From the NCBI GenBank assembly GCA_934373235.1, contig CAKROW010000065.1, positions 1 through 13,913 on the forward strand: a stretch of DNA of 13,913 bases, in the 5' to 3' direction. The notes below the pieces were generated by a model. It was not told the origin of the DNA. It searched no databases and worked only from the letters and a program-made list of their open reading frames with translations. Shown here piece by piece: positions 1 through 7,087 of the stretch. Numbering within the stretch: position 1 is the first letter of the stretch; the number at the start of each line of letters is the position of its first letter. The translations under genes and the position numbers were made by a program. The DNA comes from an uncultured Blautia sp. Its GTDB lineage: Bacteria; Bacillota; Clostridia; Lachnospirales; Lachnospiraceae.

Positions 1-1355
1 CCGGGTATCTGGATCAGCACGCAGTGCTGGAGAAGGGAATGACGATCCGGCAGGTGCTGAAGTCAGCTTTTGATCCACTCCTTAAAAAAGAAGAGCGAAT
101 GAATGAGATCTGTGACAAACTCGGAACAGCAGATCCTGATGAGATGGATGCACTTATGGAAGAGCTTGGCACGATCCAGGACGAGCTGACACTTCATGAT
201 TTTTATTCCATTGATGCAAAAGTGGAGGAAGTAGCCAGAGCCCTGGGCCTTCTTGATCTGGGACTTGACCGTGATGTTACGGATCTGAGCGGTGGTCAGA
301 GAACAAAGGTACTCCTTGCCAAGCTTCTTCTGGAGAAACCGGATATCCTTCTTCTTGATGAGCCTACCAACTATCTGGATGAGGAACATATCGCATGGCT
401 GAAAAGATATCTTCTGGATTATGAGAATGCGTTTATCCTGATCTCTCATGATATTCCGTTTTTGAACTCAGTGGTAAATATCATTTATCATATGGAAAAT
501 CAGGAGTTGAACCGTTATGTAGGAGATTATGATCATTTCCAGGAGGTTTATGCGGTTAAAAAAGCACAGCTTGAGGCAGCTTACCGCAGACAGCAGCAGG
601 AGATCAGCGAGCTTAAGGATTTTGTGGCAAGAAATAAGGCAAGGGTATCTACCAGAAATATGGCAATGTCCCGCCAGAAGAAGCTGGATAAGATGGATGT
701 GATCGAGCTGGCAGCAGAGAAACCGAAGCCGGAGTTTAATTTCCGTTACGGACGGACCCCGGGCAAGATGCTTTTTGAGACTCATGACCTGGTGATCGGT
801 TATACAGAGCCTCTTTCCAAACCACTGAATTTTACCATGGAGCGTGGACAGAAGATCGCCCTGGTAGGAACCAACGGAATTGGAAAGACAACACTTCTCA
901 GAAGCCTTCTGGGTCTGATCAAACCACTTTCCGGAAGTGTGGAGCAGGGAGAAAATCTTGCTATCGGTTATTTTGAACAGGAGGTTAAAGGAGAGAACAG
1001 GACTACCTGTATTGAGGAACTCTGGCAGGAATTTCCGTCATTTTCCCAGTATGAGATCCGTTCCGCACTGGCAAAATGCGGACTTACAACCAAGCATATT
1101 GAAAGCCAGGTACGGGTTTTGAGCGGTGGCGAGCAGGCGAAGGTACGTCTGTGCAAGCTTGTAAACCGTGATACAAACATTCTTCTTCTTGACGAGCCGA
1201 CCAACCATCTGGATGTGGATGCCAAGGATGAACTGAAAAAAGCCCTGAAAGAGTACAGGGGAAGTCTACTTCTCATCTGCCATGAACCGGAGTTTTATCA
1301 GGATGTGGTAAATGAAGTCTGGGATATGAGCAGGTGGACTACAAAAATATTCTGA
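1..1355 (+). CDS. ABC-F family ATPase, 5'-truncated by the window edge
   Basis: This is the 3' part of an ABC-F protein, a soluble twin-ATPase that binds the ribosome rather than pumping a substrate. The reading frame is open to the window start (first full codon at 3, reading GYLDQHAVLEKG), so the GTG at 24 is not a real start and the first Walker A lies upstream. Counting residues from base 24, the first ABC domain shows LSGGQ (88-92), Walker B LLLDEPTNYLD (109-119) and an H-loop SHD (141-143). The interdomain linker is basic and helical (about 175-235). The second domain shows Walker A GTNGIGKTT (282-290), LSGGE (366-370), LLLDEPTNHLD (387-397) and a variant H-loop CHEPEF. The linker is short and ends in MSRQKKLDKM, which resembles housekeeping EttA/YbiT/YkpA-like members more than long-linker antibiotic-resistance types; that comparison is from memory. 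No terminator is evident after the stop. Confidence 0.93.
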   Translation, partial: GYLDQHAVLEKGMTIRQVLKSAFDPLLKKEERMNEICDKLGTADPDEMDALMEELGTIQDELTLHDFYSIDAKVEEVARALGLLDLGLDRDVTDLSGGQRTKVLLAKLLLEKPDILLLDEPTNYLDEEHIAWLKRYLLDYENAFILISHDIPFLNSVVNIIYHMENQELNRYVGDYDHFQEVYAVKKAQLEAAYRRQQQEISELKDFVARNKARVSTRNMAMSRQKKLDKMDVIELAAEKPKPEFNFRYGRTPGKMLFETHDLVIGYTEPLSKPLNFTMERGQKIALVGTNGIGKTTLLRSLLGLIKPLSGSVEQGENLAIGYFEQEVKGENRTTCIEELWQEFPSFSQYEIRSALAKCGLTTKHIESQVRVLSGGEQAKVRLCKLVNRDTNILLLDEPTNHLDVDAKDELKKALKEYRGSLLLICHEPEFYQDVVNEVWDMSRWTTKIF

Positions 1356-1397
1356 CGCGTTCAACAGTAATATACCTTTGACGTAACTCCATAATTG

Positions 1398-1426
1398 TCG
1401 ACTTATACCCTTTTCTGTGATATGAT
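1398..1426 (+). promoter_or_regulatory. Predicted extended -10 promoter for the GTPase-nuclease fusion
   Basis: A weak -35 TCGACT (1398-1403) is followed after 17 bases by TATGAT (1421-1426), which is preceded by TGA to form an extended -10. Transcription would begin near 1433, giving a leader of only about 30 bases. A good Shine-Dalgarno AGAAAGGGG (1445-1453) sits 8 bases before the ATG at 1462. This short leader has no room for the long attenuator-type leader known upstream of tet(M) on Tn916. Confidence 0.55.
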
Positions 1427-1461
1427 AATGGTTACACATTAGACAGAAAGGGGTATTTTCA

Positions 1462-4419
1462 ATGGGAAAAGAACCTGAAAATAAACCGGGAAAACATATA
1501 AGCCTGGGTGTACTCGCCCATGTAGATGCAGGTAAAACAACACTTTCTGAGGGACTTCTTTATCAGTGCGGAAAGATACGCAGGATGGGAAGGGTTGATC
1601 ATAAGGATGCTTATCTTGATACTTATGAGCTTGAGCGGGAGCGTGGGATCACCATTTTTTCCAAACAGGCAGTTTTTGATATGGGAGACTGGAATGTAAC
1701 ACTTCTGGATACACCGGGACATGTGGATTTTTCCGCAGAGATGGAGCGGACCTTGCAGGTGCTGGACTATGCGATCCTGGTGATCAACGGAGCAGACGGA
1801 GTGCAGGGGCACACCCAGACTTTATGGAGACTTCTGGGACAGTACAGGATCCCCACATTTCTTTTTGTGAATAAGATGGACCAGGAAGGGACAGACAGAG
1901 AAAGCCTCCTTTGCGAACTTAAGAAAAAATTAAGTGGAAACTGTGTGGATTTCGGTGGAGAACTGGAGTGCTGTGGTGCAGAAAACAGGACAGAAGGCAG
2001 GGAGACGGTGGATAACCTGCCAGGATCCACGGAACCAGGAGCCGGGGAAGCCATAAATGCCACAGATGATCTCCTGGAAAATATTGCCATGTGTGAAGAA
2101 GAACTTCTGGAAAAGTTTCTGGAGACAGGGGTTATTGAAAAAAAGGAAGCAGCCAGACTGATTCTTGACAGGAAGCTTTTTCCGTGCTTTTTTGGCTCAG
2201 CCCTTAAGATGGAAGGGGTGAACGCCCTGATCCGTGGAATGGAGATTTACATGGAAGAACCGGTATGGCCGGAGAAATTCGGGGCAAAGGTTTTCAAGAT
2301 CGCCAGGGATGATCAGGGGAACCGGCTTACCTACATGAAGATCACCGGAGGCAGTCTGAAGGTTAAAGAAAATCTGACTAACCGGGGAAGAAAGGGAATC
2401 CCGGAGGATGAGATCTGGGAGGAAAAAGCAGACCAGATCCGTATTTATTCCGGAGCAAAATCCGAGATGCTGAAAGAGGCTGAGGCCGGAACTGTATGTG
2501 CCGTTACCGGCCTTACGAAAACCTACCCGGGAGAGGGGCTTGGTATTGAGGCAGAATCAGGTATGCCTGTTCTGGAACCGGTTCTGAATTACCAGATCAT
2601 CCTGCCTGAAGGCTGCGATGCCCACAAAATGCTGAAAAACCTTAAGGAGCTGGAGGAGGAGGAACCACAGCTTCATATTATGTGGGATGAGCAACTGGGA
2701 GAGATCCATGCCATGCTTATGGGTGAGGTGCAGATCGAGATCCTGAAGCATCTTATCTGGGAGCGATTCCATGTGGCAGCAGAATTCGGAACCGGAAATA
2801 TTGTATATAAAGAAACCATTGCAGCACCTGTGGAAGGAGTGGGGCATTTTGAACCTCTGAGGCATTACGCGGAGGTACATCTTCTTCTGGAACCAGGTGA
2901 AAGAGGAAGTGGTCTGCAGTTTTTTACAGCAGCCAGTGAAGACCGGCTGGACCGTAACTGGCAGAGACTGATCCTTACCCATCTGGAGGAAAAGGAGCAT
3001 CTGGGAGTCCTGACAGGTTCACCGATCACAGACATACAGATCACGCTTCTTACAGGAAGGGCGCATCTGAAGCATACAGAAGGCGGGGATTTCCGTCAGG
3101 CGACCTATCGTGCAGTGCGCCAGGGCCTTAAGAAGGCTAAGACTATTCTTCTGGAGCCATACTATAGCTTCCGTCTGGAGCTGCCGGCAGAAAACGTAGG
3201 CCGTGCAATGACTGATATCCAGCGTATGCAGGGAAGCTTCCAGGGACCGGAGACAGAAGGCGAGATGGCAGTGATCACAGGAAGTGCGCCTGTGGCAAAA
3301 ATGCGGGATTATCAGAGCCAGGTAGTTTCCTACACCAGAGGCAGGGGCCATCTGACCTGCACGCTGAAAGATTATGAGCCCTGCCAGGACCAGGATCAGA
3401 TCGCAGAGGAGATCGGATATGATTCTGAGAGTGATCTGGAAAATCCCACAGGTTCTGTATTCTGTGCCCACGGAGCAGGTTTTGTTGTTCCCTGGTACGA
3501 GGTGGAGGAGTATATGCATCTGGAAGGAGCCGGGCTTCCGGAATGGGATGATATGGACGAGGATGACCTGAATAAGGGAGCAGGGAAGCCGGGCAGTATA
3601 CAGCAGGAAAGATCAGGAAGAGCAGGAAGCACTGCCGGGGAAAAATATACCTCCATGTATGGAAGCTATGCAGAAGATGAGGAATTGAAAGCCATTTTTG
3701 AACGGACTTTCGGACCTGTGAAGGAACGGAACTACAATAAGGGCAGGAACTTTGGCAATATGGAAAGCAAAGGGAGTTCAGGATGGAGGTCTGCCGGGGC
3801 ATCAGGGGAGATCACAGACCGGAAGAATCCAAAGCAGTCACAGCCGGGAAATGGAAAAGCTGACCTCTTCAGAAGACCGGCTATCCACAGAAATGACTAT
3901 CTTCTTGTGGATGGATGCAATATTATTTTTGCCTGGGAGGAACTGCGGGAGCTTGCAGATGCGGATTTCCATGCTGCCCAGACCAAGCTTATGGATATCT
4001 TAAGTGATTACCAGGGAAGTAAAGGCTGTATTCTCATACTGGTATTTGATGCCTACCGTGTGGAAGGGCACCCGGAGGAAACCATTCAGTATCATAATAT
4101 CCATGTTGTGTACACAAAGGAAGCAGAGACAGCGGATCAGTATATCGAGCGTACGGTCCACCAGATCGGACGGAAGCATAATGTGACAGTGGCAACCTCT
4201 GACGGACTGGAGCAGATCATCATTATGGGCCAGGGAGCAGCGAGGATTTCCGCAAGGGGACTGAAGGATGAGATCCGGTCTGAGAAAAAACAGCTCCGGG
4301 AAGAGTGGAAGGAGCACCGGGACAGCTCAAAAAATTATCTGTTTGACAGTATTTCAGAAGATCTGAAAGCCCATATGGAGGATATCCGCCTGGGACGGAG
4401 AAAAAAAGACGACATCTGA
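1462..4419 (+). CDS. EF-G/Tet(M)-type translational GTPase fused to a YacP/Rae1-like NYN endoribonuclease domain
   Basis: A 985-residue two-part protein. The first ~695 residues are an EF-G/ribosomal-protection-type GTPase: G1 AHVDAGKT (19-26), G2 RGITI (61-65), G3 DTPGH (83-87), G4 NKMD (137-140), G5 GSAL (245-248), domain II (about 270-355), and the EF-G IV/V-like part (about 440-680, FEPLRHYAEV to TRGRGHLTCTL). Tet(M) itself is about 640 residues. After a Gly/Ser/charged linker (about 695-808) comes a NYN/PIN-like domain of the YacP family (about 811-945): LLVDGCN (D817, N820), VFDAY (D863), KEAETAD (E889/D892) and ATSDG (D914) are the expected acidic metal-site residues. B. subtilis YacP is Rae1, an endoribonuclease that cuts mRNA in the ribosomal A site. 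EF-G and Tet(M) also bind there, so the fusion plausibly places a nuclease at the A site. It is often labelled a tetracycline-resistance protein, but that role is doubtful here. The reading frame is continuous through both parts. Confidence 0.92.
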   Translation: MGKEPENKPGKHISLGVLAHVDAGKTTLSEGLLYQCGKIRRMGRVDHKDAYLDTYELERERGITIFSKQAVFDMGDWNVTLLDTPGHVDFSAEMERTLQVLDYAILVINGADGVQGHTQTLWRLLGQYRIPTFLFVNKMDQEGTDRESLLCELKKKLSGNCVDFGGELECCGAENRTEGRETVDNLPGSTEPGAGEAINATDDLLENIAMCEEELLEKFLETGVIEKKEAARLILDRKLFPCFFGSALKMEGVNALIRGMEIYMEEPVWPEKFGAKVFKIARDDQGNRLTYMKITGGSLKVKENLTNRGRKGIPEDEIWEEKADQIRIYSGAKSEMLKEAEAGTVCAVTGLTKTYPGEGLGIEAESGMPVLEPVLNYQIILPEGCDAHKMLKNLKELEEEEPQLHIMWDEQLGEIHAMLMGEVQIEILKHLIWERFHVAAEFGTGNIVYKETIAAPVEGVGHFEPLRHYAEVHLLLEPGERGSGLQFFTAASEDRLDRNWQRLILTHLEEKEHLGVLTGSPITDIQITLLTGRAHLKHTEGGDFRQATYRAVRQGLKKAKTILLEPYYSFRLELPAENVGRAMTDIQRMQGSFQGPETEGEMAVITGSAPVAKMRDYQSQVVSYTRGRGHLTCTLKDYEPCQDQDQIAEEIGYDSESDLENPTGSVFCAHGAGFVVPWYEVEEYMHLEGAGLPEWDDMDEDDLNKGAGKPGSIQQERSGRAGSTAGEKYTSMYGSYAEDEELKAIFERTFGPVKERNYNKGRNFGNMESKGSSGWRSAGASGEITDRKNPKQSQPGNGKADLFRRPAIHRNDYLLVDGCNIIFAWEELRELADADFHAAQTKLMDILSDYQGSKGCILILVFDAYRVEGHPEETIQYHNIHVVYTKEAETADQYIERTVHQIGRKHNVTVATSDGLEQIIIMGQGAARISARGLKDEIRSEKKQLREEWKEHRDSSKNYLFDSISEDLKAHMEDIRLGRRKKDDI

Positions 4420-4463
4420 AATCCAATATGGAAAAACTTAGTAGGAATTCAGGAGAATTTTCA

Positions 4464-4492
4464 TTGCCAGAGGATTAAAAGTGTATTAATAT
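4464..4492 (+). promoter_or_regulatory. Possible promoter for the sulfite/nitrite reductase gene
   Basis: TTGCCA (4464-4469) is followed after 17 bases by TAATAT (4487-4492), a 4/6 match to the -10 consensus. An overlapping TATTAA at 4484 is an alternative. The Shine-Dalgarno AAAGGAAGG (4508-4516) lies 9 bases before the ATG at 4526 and supports that start. No terminator separates this gene from the upstream fusion gene, so read-through is also possible. Confidence 0.4.
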
Positions 4493-4525
4493 GAACATAT
4501 ACGATTAAAAGGAAGGTAATGAGGG

Positions 4526-6082
4526 ATGATCAGCAAAGAATTACAGGAACAGTTTATAAACAGCATGCCCGTTTTTGAAGAAAGTATACAGGCCTTTGAG
4601 AAAGGTGAGATCGACAGAAACAAATTAAAAGGGGTATCCGGCGGGTTCGGAAGCTATGCCCAGAGAGAAGGTGGATATATGGTTCGTCTCCGTCTTCCGG
4701 GAGGTCGGGTAAAAAAAGAGACACTGAAGTTTATTGCAGAGGAATCACTGAAATATGGAAGTGATCTTCTGAAACTGACAACCTGTCAGGCAATTCAGGT
4801 ACATAATTTAAATGCAGAAAATACCGTAGCTATGGTAAGAGATGCCCTGGATTTCGGAATCATCACCTGTGGAGGCGGTGGAGACAATCCACGTAATGTG
4901 ACAGCCAGCCCTCTGACCGGCGTGGCAGCAGATGAGACTTTTGATGTAACTCCTTATGTGGAGACTGTGGGAGACTATCTCCTTACCAGAATGCCGGAAT
5001 TACATATGCCGAGAAAGCTGAAAGTTGGTTTTTCCAACACACCGGCTAATGAGACACATGCCAATTTCCGTGACCTGGGATTTATTGCCAACGCGGATGG
5101 CACATTTTCCGTATACTGTGCAGGCGGCCTGGGACCGAATCCGAAGCTTGGCGTGCTGATCACAGACAAGGCAGATCCAAAGGAAGTGACACTTTACGCC
5201 AGTGCTATGATCCGTCTTTTTACAACTTATGGAAATTATGATTCCAGGGCAAAGGCACGTACCAGATATATGCAGGAGACTCTTGGGGCAGAAGGCTTAA
5301 GACAGCATTTTCTGGAATTTCTGGAGGAAGTACGGAAAGAAGAGAAACCATGGCCTGTAAAAGAAGCTTCAGAAATCACCAAGTCCGGTGAGGGTGAGAT
5401 AAGCCCGGAGCTTATAAAAACAGGAAGGATCACAGCCCAGAAACAGCCGGGACTTTATGCAGTATCCTACCACCCGGTTGCAGGAAGAATGAAACCGGAG
5501 AAGGCAATGGAACTATACAGGACCATTGCAGATATGGAAGCAGTGGAGATAAGAGTGGCACCTGCAGGTACACTTTATATTATCAATCTTACGGCTTCTG
5601 AGGCGGAGAAGGTGTCCGAGATTACAAAAGACGGAGCAAACAGCCCCTTTGAGGCAAGCATCAGTTGTATTGGCGGAACCATCTGCCAGCATGGACTCAG
5701 GGATTCCGGCGGGCTGGTGATCGCCTGTGTGGAGAGAGCACGTAAGGAGGATTTTGCACCTGGAGTCCTTCCGATGATGCATGTATCCGGCTGCCCGTCA
5801 AGTTGTGGTTCCCATCAGGTAGGAGCCATTGGCTTTATCGGACATACCAAAAAAGTGAACGGAGTTTCAGAACCTGCGTTTAAGCTTTATGCAGAAGGAT
5901 GCGATACAAACCCGGGAACACGTCTGGGGGGAGAGATCGGGGTGATCGCACAGAAGGATATCCCGGAATTTCTGGTGGAGCTTGGACATAAGATCCAGGA
6001 TGCCGGAATGAAGTTTGATACCTGGTATCCAAAGCACAGAGAAGAATTTATGGCACTTGCGAAGAAATACGCAGAAAAATAA
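4526..6082 (+). CDS. Siroheme and 4Fe-4S sulfite/nitrite reductase, ferredoxin-type
   Basis: A single-polypeptide assimilatory-type reductase of 518 residues, the usual length for ferredoxin-dependent sulfite/nitrite reductases. It carries out a six-electron reduction of sulfite to sulfide or nitrite to ammonia in the cytoplasm. The siroheme-bridged cluster ligands are clear: C381-X5-C387 (CIGGTIC) and C423-X3-C427 (CPSSC). Substrate-binding basic residues known from E. coli sulfite reductase also have counterparts: R54 or R56 in VRLRLPGG, R123 in PRNVTASP, and K164/K166 in MPRKLK. The two ferredoxin-like half-domains are present (about 40-110 and 305-365). Which substrate it prefers cannot be told from sequence. 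No sulfate-activation, siroheme or nitrate genes adjoin it, so its electron donor and pathway partners are elsewhere. A terminator hairpin follows directly, so it is probably monocistronic or the last gene of a read-through unit. Confidence 0.9.
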   Translation: MISKELQEQFINSMPVFEESIQAFEKGEIDRNKLKGVSGGFGSYAQREGGYMVRLRLPGGRVKKETLKFIAEESLKYGSDLLKLTTCQAIQVHNLNAENTVAMVRDALDFGIITCGGGGDNPRNVTASPLTGVAADETFDVTPYVETVGDYLLTRMPELHMPRKLKVGFSNTPANETHANFRDLGFIANADGTFSVYCAGGLGPNPKLGVLITDKADPKEVTLYASAMIRLFTTYGNYDSRAKARTRYMQETLGAEGLRQHFLEFLEEVRKEEKPWPVKEASEITKSGEGEISPELIKTGRITAQKQPGLYAVSYHPVAGRMKPEKAMELYRTIADMEAVEIRVAPAGTLYIINLTASEAEKVSEITKDGANSPFEASISCIGGTICQHGLRDSGGLVIACVERARKEDFAPGVLPMMHVSGCPSSCGSHQVGAIGFIGHTKKVNGVSEPAFKLYAEGCDTNPGTRLGGEIGVIAQKDIPEFLVELGHKIQDAGMKFDTWYPKHREEFMALAKKYAEK

Positions 6083-6093
6083 AATGATCCATT

Positions 6094-6130
6094 GAAGAGC
6101 TGCATGCCTATCAGGGTATGTGGCTTTTCT
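6094..6130 (+). terminator. Hairpin terminator after the sulfite/nitrite reductase
   Basis: GAAGAGCTGCATGCC (6094-6108) pairs along its whole length with GGTATGTGGCTTTTC (6115-6129), with several G-U pairs and a 6-base loop. The U-rich stretch is partly inside the stem and continues weakly as TTAT, so termination may be incomplete. Confidence 0.6.
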
Positions 6131-6188
6131 TATATTATATGAAGTTACAGAAATGAATCTGTGATCTGGGCACCAATAAAATTCGTAC

Positions 6189-6228
6189 AAAAATATCTGA
6201 AAAACGAAAAATATCTGAAAATACCTGA
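6189..6228. repeat. Short direct repeat with an 18-base period
   Basis: AAAAATATCTGAAAA occurs at 6189-6203 and again, trailing into a variant, at 6207-6221. A third, diverged unit AAAATACCTGA follows at 6218-6228. The repeats lie about 90 bases upstream of the carD promoter. They could bind a regulator or be simple AT-rich drift. Confidence 0.45.
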
Positions 6229-6314
6229 TGAGAATTCTGTAAAAAGTGCACAAACATAGAACGAGCTTTGTTTTAAGCAAATTTAACAAAGATAAAAAAA
6301 TTTTTTGATTGCTT

Positions 6315-6343
6315 TTGCAAAAAAATGGGAAAAGTAGTAAAAT
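6315..6343 (+). promoter_or_regulatory. Predicted sigma-A promoter of carD
   Basis: TTGCAA (6315-6320) and TAAAAT (6338-6343, 5/6 match) are separated by exactly 17 bases. Transcription would begin near 6350, giving a leader of about 115 bases that contains the hairpin at 6365-6403. Confidence 0.6.
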
Positions 6344-6364
6344 AAGGATAGAATCCTCAGTGAG

Positions 6365-6405
6365 AAACTCCTTGTCGGGATACTGTAACCTGGCAGGGAG
6401 TTTTC
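6365..6405 (+). promoter_or_regulatory. Long hairpin in the carD leader, possible attenuator
   Basis: AAACTCCTTGTCGGG (6365-6379) pairs without mismatch, with three G-U pairs, with CCTGGCAGGGAGTTT (6389-6403) around the 9-base loop ATACTGTAA. It is followed by TCATT, so the U-tract is weak. It lies between the predicted carD promoter and the carD start, where it could act as an attenuator, a stability element or the 3' end of a short leader RNA. Confidence 0.55.
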
Positions 6406-6463
6406 ATTAGAGCACAATAACGCCACTGATAAATAATAGAAATAACAGAAAGGATGTGGAAAA

Positions 6464-6976
6464 ATGTTTGAAACAGGCGAATATGTTGTGTATGGCAGGA
6501 CAGGGATCTGCAGGGTGATGGGAGTCACTACCATGAAGGTGGCTGACGCATCCGGGGAGAAGCTTTATTATGTACTGCGGCCCGGTGGAGATACAGACGG
6601 TAAGATCTTTACCCCTGTGGAGGGTGGCAAACAGGTGCTTCGGGCTGTGATCTCCAGAGAGGAAGCTGAGGATCTGATCAGCCAGATCCCGTCCATAGAG
6701 ACACTGAGTATTGAGAACGAGAAATTTCGCGAGGAGAGTTATAAGGAATGTATCAGAACCTGTGAGTGCAAGGATCTGATCCGTATTATCAAGACTATCT
6801 ATCAGAGAAAGATGTCCAGGATATCCAGAGGCAAGAAGACAACAGCAACAGATGAACGTTATCTTAAGATGGCAGAGGACCATCTGTATTCCGAATTTTC
6901 CGTATTGCTTGGGATCCCCAAGGAAAATATGGGAAGCTATATTGAAGAAAGACTGAAAACAGCACAGGGAGCCTGA
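6464..6976 (+). CDS. CarD-family RNA polymerase-binding regulator
   Basis: A 170-residue CarD/CdnL-type protein. The N-terminal RNA-polymerase interaction domain (about 1-60), related to the one in transcription-repair coupling factor Mfd, begins MFETGEYVVYGRTGICRV and includes YYVLRP and KIFTPV. The rest (about 63-165) is helical and ends with the family-typical stretch DERYLKMAEDHLYSEF leading into LLGIPKENM. Family members bind the polymerase beta subunit and affect open-complex stability, often at rRNA and housekeeping promoters. The start is supported by AGAAAGGA (6447-6454), 9 bases upstream of the ATG. It has its own promoter and a structured leader. greA follows, but a strong promoter between the two suggests separate control. 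Length is normal for Clostridia. Confidence 0.9.
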   Translation: MFETGEYVVYGRTGICRVMGVTTMKVADASGEKLYYVLRPGGDTDGKIFTPVEGGKQVLRAVISREEAEDLISQIPSIETLSIENEKFREESYKECIRTCECKDLIRIIKTIYQRKMSRISRGKKTTATDERYLKMAEDHLYSEFSVLLGIPKENMGSYIEERLKTAQGA

Positions 6977-6980
6977 CTGT

Positions 6981-7009
6981 TTGACAAAAGCAGGGGTTTC
7001 TGTTATGGT
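6981..7009 (+). promoter_or_regulatory. Predicted strong promoter of greA
   Basis: A perfect -35 TTGACA (6981-6986) begins 4 bases after the carD stop codon. After 17 bases comes TATGGT (7004-7009), preceded by TGT as an extended -10. Transcription would begin near 7016, placing the hairpin at 7029-7064 inside the greA leader. Confidence 0.6.
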
Positions 7010-7028
7010 ATTTCATAAATAAGAAGAG

Positions 7029-7064
7029 AAAGCCGGGATGGAGAAGCAGAGCCGTCCCGGCTTT
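7029..7064 (+). promoter_or_regulatory. GC-rich hairpin in the greA leader
   Basis: AAAGCCGGGATGG (7029-7041) pairs with CCGTCCCGGCTTT (7052-7064) as a 13-base-pair stem with one T-G pair and a 10-base loop. The following bases are CAAAAAAAGGAG, so there is no U-tract and simple intrinsic termination of carD is unlikely. The greA Shine-Dalgarno (AAGGAG, 7071-7076) begins 7 bases after the stem. Confidence 0.65.
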
Positions 7065-7087
7065 CAAAAAAAGGAGATGCCATTTTT

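Larger units (their letters stand above)
6083..6463. other. 381-base AT-rich intergenic region upstream of carD
   Basis: No credible gene lies here. In order it holds the reductase terminator (6094-6130), an 18-base direct repeat (6189-6228), a 7-base inverted repeat CTTTGTT/AACAAAG (6266-6272 and 6285-6291), an A7T6 run, a promoter (6315-6343) and a leader hairpin (6365-6403). The inverted repeat lies just upstream of the promoter and could be a protein-binding site, but nothing identifies the protein. Confidence 0.6.

Noticed and set aside
1..1355. ABC-F protein as an antibiotic resistance (Lsa/Vga/Msr-type) gene
   Set aside because: The interdomain linker is short and resembles housekeeping members, and there is no leader or mobile context visible. 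The 5' end is missing, so this is a judgement on the visible part only.
24..1355. GTG at 24 as the true start of the ABC-F gene
   Set aside because: The frame is open to the window edge and the upstream residues GYLDQHA fit the family; the first Walker A must lie further upstream.
1462..4419. Call as a tetracycline ribosomal protection gene, tet(M)-like
   Set aside because: The GTPase part resembles the family, but the domain IV SPVST loop is missing, the protein is about 350 residues longer than Tet(M), carries a nuclease domain, and sits among core genes with no mobile element nearby.
6189..6228. CRISPR-like repeat array
   Set aside because: Only two or three short AT-rich units with an 18-base period, no spacers of constant length, and no cas genes.
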